Shown in pieces: positions 33,322-43,355 of a stretch of DNA of 64,000 nucleotides. Every line of letters starts with the position of its first letter. The first letter of the stretch is position 1. The position numbers were made by a program, and so were the translations under genes. This DNA is from Smittia aterrima. Taxonomy: Eukaryota > Arthropoda > Insecta > Diptera > Chironomidae. Location of the stretch: NCBI GenBank assembly GCA_033063855.1, contig CP093830.1:1116854-1180853 (forward strand). Reading direction: 5' to 3'. The notes below the pieces were generated by a model. The model was not told where the DNA came from. It ran no database searches and saw only the letters and a list, made by a program, of their open reading frames with translations.

Positions 33322-34061
33322 ATGTCTTACAAACTTTGGTATTTTAATGTTACTGCTCTTGGCGAGCCCATTCGCTTCTTGTTGAGCTATGGAAACCTTG
33401 ACTTCGAAGATAACCGAGTTGAAAGGGATGATTGGCCTGCATTAAAAAAATGTAAGAAAGTTTATTCTGATTACGATTGCGTAATATTTATTTTTAATAT
33501 TTTTCTTATCAAAGCTATGCCAATGGAACAAATGCCGGTTTTAGAGGTCGACGGAAAGAAAATCTATCAATCTACCTCGATCTGCCGCTTCTTAGCCAAA
33601 AGAGTTGGACTCGATGGAAAGACTGACATGGAAAACTTCGAGATCGATTCAGTTGCTGACACAGTAAATGATTTCATGCAAAGTGAGTTGGCAATTTCTT
33701 CGTTTTCAAGTCTTGATAATAATAAATGTTATTAATATTCTATCACTTAGAGATTTCAATGATTAACTACGAGCAAGATCCAAAAGTTAAGGAAGAAAAA
33801 TTCAAGCTTGTGACTGACGAGACTATTCCGTTCTACCTCGAGAAACTTGATGAGATTGCTAAGGCCAACAACGGACATTTGGCTCTTAAGCGCTTAACAT
33901 GGGCTGATCTTCGCTTCACTGCAATGATCGACTTCATGAGCCACTTTGCTAAACAAGATCTCTTAGCTAAACACAGCAATTTGAAGAAAGTAAAGGAAAA
34001 TGTTTTGGCTCTCGAAAGCATCAAGAAGTGGGTTGCCAAACGTCCCAAGTGTGAATTTTAA
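33322..34061 (+). CDS. sigma-class glutathione S-transferase, copy D
   Basis: Exons 33322-33451, 33515-33682 and 33751-34061 give an intact 202-residue enzyme, N-terminus MSYKLWYFNVTALGEPIRFL. The GSH site reads QMPVLEVDGKKIYQSTSICRF; note MEQMP instead of MGQMP just before it, a substitution not seen in A, B, E, F or G. The C-terminal domain has WADLRFTAMIDFMSHFAK and ends AKRPKCEF. Intron 1 (63 nt) is again open in frame. This is the functional partner of frameshifted copy C. Confidence 0.9.
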
Positions 34062-34551
34062 TTTTCTTTTTCTAATAACAAAATAATTTAATAAAAGAAA
34101 ATCTTTCAGAAATTACAAAATATATTTGAGGCAATTAATCTCCTTTATTATTATTTTTTTCTTTTATTAATGATTAAGCTGCCCTTCCCCTTTTTTATCC
34201 ACCGATTATGATGTAATCGATTTTATTTCTGATGATTTAATTAATCTAGAAAGTTCGTGTAGTAAAAAGCTTCCAACATTGTCATATTGTCATCATTACG
34301 CAGCAGTTTTATGAAAAGCTGTTGACCATTCATTGAAATATGATGTCATGCGTTGAAAGCATCTAAGCAAATAAAATTTTAATTCAAAGATAAAAATTTG
34401 TCGAGTCATTTGCAAAGTGCAAATATTTCGATTACGAAAAAATCATTATCTTATCAAATTGGCCAGTGGTCTCAAAAATATAAACGAAAAAATATTTTAG
34501 TTGAAATTCGTAGCTTCTCTCGTTCAGTCAAATCATTTCATTAAAATCAAG
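34062..34551. promoter_or_regulatory. spacer and promoter of GST copy E
   Basis: Contains a ~230-bp block (about 34165-34395, from TTAATGATTAAGCTGCCC through GTCATGCGTTGAAAG) repeated at 35415-35640. It then has GAGTCATT at 34403-34410, GATA CTTATCA at 34450-34456 and a weak TATA (AATATAAAC at about 34477). Confidence 0.55.
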
Positions 34552-35301
34552 ATGTCTTACAAACTAACGTACTACAATCTCACCGGTCTTGCCGAGCCCA
34601 TTCGCTTCTTGCTGAGCTATGGAAACATTGATTTCGAAGACAACCGAGTTGAATGGGATGATTTTCCTAAAATTAAGAATAGTAAAAAAGTTTATTCTTA
34701 TCACTAACGATTGCGTAATATTTATTTTTAATATTTCTCTTATCAAAGCATTGCCAATGGGACAAGTGCCGGTTTTAGAAGTTGACGGAAAGAAACTTCA
34801 TCAATCTCTCGCAATCATCCGTTTCTTAGCGAAGAAAGTTGGACTCGATGGGAAAACTGACATGGAAAACTTTGAGATTGATTCAGTTGCTGATACTTTC
34901 AGTGACTTAAGACAAAGTGAGCTGGAAATTTTTTATTTTCTTATTGTTGGTAATAATTATTATTAAATAATAACATTATTTTATGTCTAGAGCTTGCTGG
35001 TGCTTACTTTGAGCAAGATCCAAAAATCAAGGAGGAAAAATATAAAACCTTGACCAACGAGACAATTCCTTTCTATCTCGAAAAACTCGATGAGATTGCT
35101 AAGGCCAACAACGGACATTTGGCTCTAAAGAGATTGACTTGGGCTGATCTTTACTTCACTGCGATGGTCGGATTCATGGGTTTCTTTGCTAAACAAGATC
35201 TTACAGCTAAACACAGCAATTTGAAGAAAGTCACTGAAAATGTTTTGGCTCTCGAAAGTATCAAGAAGTGGATCGCAAAACGTCCCAAGTGTGAATTTTA
35301 A
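34552..35301 (+). CDS. sigma-class glutathione S-transferase, copy E
   Basis: Exons 34552-34681, 34749-34916 and 34991-35301 give 202 residues, N-terminus MSYKLTYYNLTGLAEPIRFL. The ATG at 34552 was chosen; an upstream in-frame TTG is not a start. The GSH site differs slightly: QVPVLEVDGKKLHQSLAIIRF, with AIIRF replacing SICRF, so the usual Ser-Ile-Cys is lost. This may alter glutathione contacts. The C-terminal domain has WADLYFTAMVGFMGFFAK and ends AKRPKCEF. Intron 1 contains stops, unlike B and D. Confidence 0.9.
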
Positions 35302-35890
35302 GTTTCGTCACAATAAATTGAAATGAAATAAATGAAAATCTTTCAACAATTACAAAAAGTATTTTATAATCTTTTATGTTCAGCTGTCTTACTAATTACT
35401 TTTCAATATCTGTTTTTATCTTTTATTAATGATTAAGCTGCCCTTCCTTTTTTTTATCCACCGATTATGATGTAATCGATTTTATTTCTGATGATTTAAT
35501 TAATCTAGAAAGTTCGTGTAGTAAAAAACTTCCAACATTGTCATATTGTCATCATTACGCAGCAGTTTTATGAAAAGCTGTTGACCATTCATTGAAATAT
35601 GATGTCATGCGTTGAAAGCATCTAACTAAATAAAAATTTAATTTAAAATATTTCGTGTATGTACTCGTAGTAGAAAGCTTTCGACATTATCGATTTTCGA
35701 TTAGAAGCAAAGAACTTTTATTAATCATCTACATCTATGTAGGTAAGTAAACTATTAATTTTTGTTACAAAGTAAAACTGAGTCATTGCGCAAGTGGTAG
35801 ATTTCCCTCACGTATAAATATGGGAACAGGTTTTTAGTTCTCATCAGTCGACATTCTTAGCTTCTTTAGTTCAGTCAGAATATTAAAAAA
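35302..35890. promoter_or_regulatory. spacer and promoter of GST copy F
   Basis: The left part repeats the copy E spacer block (35415-35640). The right part (about 35650-35830) repeats the copy A upstream: GTAGAAAGCTTTCG, then AGCAAAGAACTTT, then GAGTCATT at 35780-35787, then the shared CAAGTGGTAGATTTCCCTCA just before TATAAAT at about 35813. No GATA site precedes the TATA. Confidence 0.6.
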
Positions 35891-36608
35891 ATGTCTTACA
35901 AACTTACATACTTCAATCTCACCGGTCGTGCAGAGCCCATCCGCTTCTTGTTGAGCTATGGAAACATTGATTTCGAAGATAACCGCATTGATAAGGCAGA
36001 TTGGCCTAAACTCAAGCAAAGTAAGAAAATTTACTCTAACTAATGATGATTGCGTAATATTCATTCTTTTTTATTTTCAAAGCAATGCCAATGGGACAAT
36101 TACCGCTTTTAGAGGTCGACGGAAAGAAACTCCATCAAACCACGTCGATTTGCCGCTTTTTGGGAAAGAAAGTTGGACTCGACGGAAAAACTGACATGGA
36201 AAACTTCGAGATCGATTCAGTTGTTGACACTGTGAATGATTTCATGCAAAGTGAGTTGACAGTTCTATCGATTTCAAGTGTTGATAATAATTATAAAATT
36301 TCTTTCAATTAGAAATTTCATCAATCAACTACGAGCAAGATCCAAAAGTTAAAGAAGAAAAATTCAAAGTTTTGACAAACGAGACAATTCCGTTCTATCT
36401 CGAGAAACTTGATGAGATCGCCAAAGCCAACAACGGACATTTGGCTCTTAAGCGATTGACTTGGGCTGATCTTTATTTCAGTGCAGCAGTCGATTACATA
36501 AGTGTCATGGCTAAACAAGACCTCACAGCTAAACACAACTTGAAGAAAGTTAAAGAAAACGTTTTGGCTCTTGAAAGCATCAAGAAGTGGATCGCCAAGC
36601 GCCCCTAA
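35891..36608 (+). CDS. sigma-class glutathione S-transferase, copy F
   Basis: Exons 35891-36020, 36083-36250 and 36313-36608 give 197 residues, five short of the others. One Ser codon is deleted in KHNLKKV (others KHSNLKKV), and the C-terminus stops at AKRP, losing the last four residues. N-terminus MSYKLTYFNLTGRAEPIRFL (Arg for Leu at 13). The GSH site is QLPLLEVDGKKLHQTTSICRF. The C-terminal domain has WADLYFSAAVDYISVMAK. All splice sites are intact, so it is probably active. Its promoter is near-identical to that of distant copy A. Confidence 0.9.
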
Positions 36609-37221
36609 AATCGAATAAAAATAAAAGAAGAATAAAAGAAAAATATCTCACAAAACACAAAAAGAATTCAAAACACAAAAATTGATTGAATTATTTACAG
36701 AATAACCGACGTCAAATTATTCTTGACCTTCAAAACGATTACGACACGGTTTATGCTTTTAACAAGTACAAACGAGAGTTTCTAGTTTCTAACTGAAAAA
36801 GAAGCTTTTTATTTCAAATTGAAACTTGTGGAACTTGAAAGCTTTTTCTAATCAACTTCTGGAAATTTCGTGAATGTAGAAAAAATATTTCGTCATCATG
36901 ATCATGATGCTGCACATTTTGTAGAAGCTATTGAAAGTAATGTCATCGACTTAAATTTTTTTCCTAACATCTCAGCAATTAAAATATTAATTTGCCGAGA
37001 ATGACAATTTGTCGAGTCATTCAAAAAAGTCGACGTGCAAAATTATTTCACTAAAGATTAAAAATCTTATGCAATGAAGCGACCTAATGAAAAATAATCT
37101 AATCTTATCAAACTCACAAGTGGTAAGTTTGCCTCAAGTATATAAATGAAAACATTTTTGTTTTCATCAGTCGACACTCGTAGCTTCTCTTGTTCAGTCA
37201 AAATCTTCTCAGCTCAGTAAA
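36609..37221. promoter_or_regulatory. spacer and promoter of GST copy G
   Basis: Mostly unique AT-rich sequence, then GAGTCATT at 37014-37021, GATA CTTATCA at 37104-37110, TATATAAAT at about 37138 and initiator CATCAGTCGACACTC at about 37166. Confidence 0.55.
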
Positions 37222-37980
37222 ATGTCCTACAAACTTTGGTATTTCAATATCACTGCTCTTGCCGAGCCCATCCGCTTCTTGTTGAGCTATGGAAACCTTA
37301 ACTTCGAAGACAACCGAGTAGAAAGGGATGATTGGCCTGAGCTCAAGAAATGTAAGAAATCCAAATAAAAATAATTGACTATTGCATAACATTTTTCTTA
37401 TCAAAGCTATGCCAATGGGACAAATGCCGGTTTTAGAGGTTGACGGAAAGAAAATCCATCAATCTCTCTCAATCTGCCGTTTCTTGGCTAAGAGAGTTGG
37501 ACTCGATGGAAAGACTGACATGGAAAACTTCGAGATCGATTCAGTTGCCGACACTGTCAATGATTTGAGACAAAGTGAGTTGGCAATTTTTTTATTTGAA
37601 GTTGTTGAATGTGGCAACTGATAAGACACTTGAAGAGACATCCACTTTATTAATTCTCTCATCTTTTAGAGATTGCTGCTGTTCACTACGAGCAAAACCC
37701 AACAATCCAGGAAGAAAAACGTAAAACCTTGAACAGCGAGACGATTCCTTTCTATCTCGAGAAACTCGACGAGATTGCCAAGGCCAACAATGGACATTTG
37801 GCACTTAAACGATTGACATGGGCTGATCTTTACTTCACTGCAATTAACGGTTACTTGAGCGTCATGGCTAAACAAGAACTCACAGCTAAACACAGCAATT
37901 TGAAGAAAGTCACAGAAAACGTTTTGGCTGTCGAAAGCATCAAGAAGTGGATCGCCAAGCGCCCCAAGACTGAAATTTAA
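37222..37980 (+). CDS. sigma-class glutathione S-transferase, copy G
   Basis: Exons 37222-37351, 37407-37574 and 37670-37980 give 202 residues. N-terminus MSYKLWYFNITALAEPIRFL, close to C/D at the start. The GSH site is QMPVLEVDGKKIHQSLSICRF. The C-terminal domain is the most divergent of the cluster: EQNPTIQEEKRKTLNSETIP replaces the common EQDPKVKEEKFKL form, and WADLYFTAINGYLSVMAK follows, ending KRPKTEI. It is the last gene of the array and convergent with the Pvf gene. Confidence 0.91.
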
Positions 37981-38171
37981 ATTTTCGTTCTCATTGAGAA
38001 CTTCTCAAAGAGCTTCAAATAAAAGTTAAATCAGTAATTACAAAATTGTTCATTTTATTATTCAAAAATTGGCAGAATTCGAATATCACAAAAACGCTTT
38101 ATCACAGATCATTGCCTTAAAATACTTTAAACATCAAAATTATTTAATCTTAATTATTAAGTGAAGTTCGA

Positions 38172-41100
38172 TTACAATCGTTGGAAGCCTCGCCGAATCT
38201 TTTCGTTTCTGTCGGGACATCTTCCGGTATTTACTGAATAACTGCCGTAGAGACAATGAGGCTGCGTACAGCCACTTTGCTTGATACATCTACGAAAGCA
38301 ATTTATTTCAATCAATTCAAATAAAGTTCTCAATTGACAAACCTTTGATCGCTCAGATTAAATCCTTCTTTTCCTTCATAGCGATGACGACACTGCGGTT
38401 TTCCTTTTTTACAAAAGCAGCCACAGCTTCCGTCTTCAGTATCAGCTTCGAAGTGAGACGGGCAGTTGCATTGAGGCGTTCTCTTCGTTGTTGTTCTTGG
38501 CAGATATTGTAAAACGTTCGTCTCGTCTCTATTGTTATTTGACTGCGCTAGTTGTCGACTTCTGTACAAACACTCGCATTCAGTGTGGTTCTGCACTTTC
38601 AATGATTCATAACCTGGCCTACTCATGCCAACCTAGACGTGGTAGGGAATGACAAAGTGAAAGATGTTTTTACTAATTAAGTTGATTATTCAAATGACTT
38701 TTCATGTAAATTGATTTCCCGTTTATATTCAAATTGATAAATAAACGAGAAGATGAACAGCCAATCAAAGTAGTAAACAAGTCTCGCTGCTGATTTGCAG
38801 CTTCAGGTGGAAACAATCTCGAGTATAGTGATCTCCAGTTTCTATGAATCGAAACGTTTTATGACATGTCAGCCTCAGACTATTTGACTTTTTAATGGCT
38901 TTGAAATTTTCGGACTCTCTTTGATGTCATTTGTCTCAATCAAGTTTCATTTCTGGTCGCAGGGAAATTTAACGAAAAAAGGCAATTAATTGAGTCAATT
39001 TACAACTTTGTCTTATGAACATGCGTTGACCCAATTCCACGATCGATGGGGGGAACGTCGGTGTTGAGTAAACGCTTGCCGAAGGGAAATGAAACTTTAA
39101 TGGAGAAATTCGAGCGCAACACGATAAACTCTTAATAGGATTACTGGCTTTGAGCCGTTGATCGTGTTTGTAGCTTTGTTAGTTGCACTTTCGTCGCTGC
39201 TTTGAATGAATAATTGAGCCTTTAATACGAAGATATCAAGTTGCATTACAAGAACGATAATCCCTCAAGTGAAATGTTTCAAACAAAAGTTCTCATCTTA
39301 ATTCGTTTAACTCGAAGCGCTTTTAAATACAAAATTGAGTCATTAAGATTAAGAAGTTATTGAGAACAGCATCAAACGAGAAAATAAAAAAAAAACATTT
39401 CGCGAAAAAAAGCAAAAGCGAAATTTGATTTACGATTTTATCAATTTTATGTTTTTTCTCAGACGTTAAACAACGAGAATGGTTCAATCTCTTCTCAGAC
39501 TGAGCTTCTTTGTGTTGGAAAGGATCTTAAAATTATTTCTTGACTGTCTGCTAGTTTGTAGGAGATCAAATTGAGTTCTTCGAAAGAAGTCAAAATCAAT
39601 TTTCTTTCGATTGATTTGACGGAAATTCAGTCACAGAGCTTAAGGTATTTACGATATGTTTAACAAATCCGAAGGTTCTTTGACTGACAACATCTCACTG
39701 ATGCTTTTGGCTTCAAGCTGTGTTTAGAGGAGTGCTATGCAGATTTTGAAAAAATGTTTGGTTCGAGTTAAATTTTTGACTTCTACGAATCTCTCGACAA
39801 CGAAACTAAATAAACTCGAAAAAGCGCTGTTGGTTTTGCCAGTAAATATCACAACAAAGTTCATCCTTCCTATCAAGAAACAAGATTTATGCTCTTTCCC
39901 GGGGTGATTGGAATGAAACCTTTGCGTGTTGAAATTTCAATTTCGACTTTCGATCCCTTTACGCTTCGTTTTCAATTTTCTCAAAAAAAATTATTTCAAC
40001 ATAAGCATCGGAGACGAGCATAAAACATAAATCCAAATAACGCCACGCGTCATTAAACACACTCATTAGATGATTAAGTCTTTTCTTGATTCTCTTTTAA
40101 TCTTGTTTGTCCGATGAAAACATGAATGAAAAATATTTTCGTTCGGGGAGTGGAAGGCACAACAGAAATTTTAGTTTGTGAAATGATCAATTGATCTAGT
40201 GGCGCTTAGTAGAAAAAAGAAATTCGAGGAAACGTTAGCCAATCCTTGACTTTCAAGTTTAAGGAAGATTTATAAATCCCGCAAGTCTTCAAGAAACTGA
40301 ATTCCCAAGAAATTCTTTTTTTCACTGAAGGTGATTAGGAATTTGGTGAAGGAGAATCATGTGGAGTCATCGTTTGCCTTTTCGTTTTAAATTAGTTTTG
40401 ACTTTCGACATTCGTGTGAGACTCAAAGAATGCGCTTGGTAAGGTTCAAAACATTGATTCATCATCATTCCTAAATTAGCCTCTTCCTGTGGCCTAAGAT
40501 GTCAATCAACCGAGTGAAAGGGAAAGACAAGCTTTTCGAGATTAAATCTTACCTTTCGGACCGAGAACCACAAAACAATTTCTTCTGATTTCTTAGCGAC
40601 GCATGTCTTCTCGCTGGATTCACAACAAGCTGTATCATCACTGCATTGGTAGATAACGTATTTCCTCGGCGTGTACATCTTCGAAGCATGTTGAGGCATC
40701 TCCATCATTTTCTTGTTTGGCCATCGACACAAACCTTCGACTTTCGTTCGATAGATATTCTCGATAATCCGCTTCTTGACAACCACCGATGCTGCAAAAG
40801 AAGGGAAATATGAAATTGATATTTCGAAGGTAGTTGCGTGATTTAGAAACTAAAGTGGCGTGAACTGTGAAGGCGTTAAATTTGGTTAATAGTTCGTGAA
40901 CGTCATTAATGAGAAGTATTTGTGTTATAAAAGTCTCAAAACGAAGAAACAAACATGACATTAAAGATAAATCACATGCTTAACGAGAAGGGATTGAGAA
41001 GCATTGAAAATTGAAAGAAATAATGGCAAGAAACCATTCATCAAGCGAGCCCACGCATCAATAAAATTATGATGATGCAAGCACAATGTACAATAAGGTT

Positions 41101-43355
41101 TGCTATTTTATGTCTTCGTTTGACTTGCAAGCATTTACGATCGTTCGCGATGAGAAATGTTCTTTTAATGTCAACTTTTATGACGTTCGGTTAGTCGACT
41201 TGAATCAGCACCGACGTTTCGAAATTCGAGAACTGATTTAAGTTTTTAAATGAAAGCAGAGACTCTCTTACCTTGATCATAATTATCTCCAATTTCCTGT
41301 TGATTGCTCAACTCGAAACTTCTTTGGACACCTTCCCGTGTACTTAGCGTTTCCAACTTACGATCAGTTAAAGAAAGTCCAGCACTTTCGGTCTCCTGGA
41401 AACAATTAAAAGTAAATTTCATGACGTGAAAGATAATTGATCAATTAATAATCCTTTTCCTTCTCGATCACGATCGCATTGAAAAATCGAATAAATTCAA
41501 CGCGTTCAGAACGTGTCGATTAAAATGAAAATGAGAATCGATTGCAGCCAGACGCGAAGCAATGCAAATAAAAATTGCAAGCCGCATTGAAAACGCAACG
41601 ATCGCCGGCTAAGATATCGTGGCTGAAGAGAGAAATCGAACATAAAATATAAAGTTAATGCAGAACGCACGTAGACTCGATGTCGTCTCGTCTGGCATTG
41701 AAGTGGGAATTGAATGGAATTAAGCAATTATTACGAGCGAGGAATTTTTATGTCGAGCTGTGGAATGTGCAAAAGGATTTTAATGGATTCTCGAGCAGAA
41801 AGGAAAATTCTTATAAATATTTAAAGCAGCGATTGATCAGGAAACAGCAAAGAAATAGGTTAACAGCTTCTCGCGGCTGCAACAAACTCTAATTGATTTG
41901 TTTAGACACATTAAAGTCTTAGACTTATTGCGACGTTTTTACACCACTTGCCATAACAAATGCGAAATGTTTTGCACAACTGACACTCAATGAATCATCA
42001 TCATTGACTTAGTGCTGAAGACATCTCACGCTCCGTTCATCTCTTGTAGGAATAAACAATGACCACAAGGCTAAATAAGGAAACGACTGTCGGAAACCTT
42101 CTTCTGTTTTCTATCAACGTGTGTCTACAATTAAATTCCATTCTAATTGCGAATCTTTAATTTGTGATTCATTTCTCTCTTTGTCACGTAACAAAGACTT
42201 TAGAAAATCTGCGATCAGAAGTAGTTCGCTGATAACGAAAAAGAAAACAAAACTTGTCAGCGATCATCTTTCTCTGTTCGAAAGATGTAAATGTCAATGT
42301 CAACTCATCTGCGATGAAATGAATCGTCGTTGCGCAAGGCGATTGACTTTTGACCAGAAGTAAAATCAAAATCGCATGAAATTAAATTGAATTAAAGTTT
42401 GTTCGAATTTTATTAAAGAAATTAGTCATCGGCAGTTTAAATTAGCCTTCGCGGGTTCTCAATAATTGTTTTGGAGGTTTCTTGAAAGATAAAAATGCTA
42501 ATCTTTAAAAACATTCCGTCATCGCTGAACCCTCTGCAGCTCATGACCCAAAAAACAACTCGAAATGCAGTGAAACACTCGAAAAGTCGTAAAGCATAAA
42601 TCAGAAAATCTTTTGAAAACAAAACTTGTTGTTTGAGAATTGCGCAATGAGCAATGACGTTTGTCAAGTGTCGCTTAAGATCCGAAACTAATTTTTCATT
42701 TTACGACTCAATTATCGAGGAATTCCTTAGCTCGTCAAGACGCTAGCGAAGCTAATTCAGATTTGCTCTGGTTGACAAGTTCAAAAGACACGAATCAATT
42801 AGAATCAATTCAACAAATAATTGGCTAATCGAAAGTCAACAAGATTTTCTTCGAAATCAATTACGAATCATTTCATTCGTTTACGCAACTCACTTGCACT
42901 TCTTCTTTCTTCTTATCATCTGAGGAGTCGTCGTCGTATTCATCATCATAATTCTCAGAAAGATTTTCCGTATTCCTCCTCGTCGTTGTCGCGGTCGAAT
43001 GAACTCTCTTGTATCGATTCGTGAAGCGATCATCATAATTTCTTGAAGGCTTAGCTTCATCGCTTGCGATATCCGTCACATCATCGCCCAATTTATCATC
43101 AGTTTTCTTATGATGGCGCAACGATTTGAGTTTAATTGCATCATCAAATTTCACTCCGTACGATTTCGGCTTCTCAATTGCACTTTTGTAGTCATCGAAA
43201 GCCTCTCGAATTTCATTCACTTGATGATCGTTGAAGTGCAACATGTTATGCTTATGACGAACTTTATGATGTCGCGGGATCCTGTTGTGGATCAGCGCGT
43301 GGGCGTGGAAAGCTATCGCAATTAATAGCACTAACAGCACAGAAATTTTCATCAT
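38172..43355 (-). CDS. PDGF/VEGF-related growth factor (Pvf)
   Basis: Five exons (43355-42894, 41395-41272, 40791-40553, 38632-38343, 38289-38172) sum to 1233 nt, or 410 residues. Signal peptide 1-20 is followed by a basic then acidic propeptide with a furin-like RYKR at 114-117, consistent with the proteolytic activation known for Pvf/VEGF-C-type ligands. The cystine-knot domain starts at C217 (LCRWPNKK) and shows YTPRKYVIYQCSDDTACC and HTECECLY, the PDGF/VEGF Cys pattern. The C-terminal third is Cys-rich (CNCPSHF; GSCGCFC; CIKQSGCTQPHC), like the tail of VEGF-C and Drosophila Pvf2/3. It is a secreted ligand of the PVR receptor tyrosine kinase for hemocyte and epithelial signalling. Which of Pvf1/2/3 cannot be decided. 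The first in-frame ATG pair is at 43355; the GTG upstream is ignored. Confidence 0.88.
38633..40552. other. Pvf intron 3
   Basis: 1.9 kb, AT-rich, with no gene supported on either strand. Splice ends are GTAAGA (donor, minus) and CGTCTAG (acceptor). It may hold enhancers; none recognised. Confidence 0.6.
41396..42893. other. Pvf intron 1
   Basis: 1.5 kb with donor GTGAGT and acceptor TTTCCAG on the minus strand. Several 60-80 codon ORFs occur on both strands without family resemblance; I see no gene. Confidence 0.6.
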
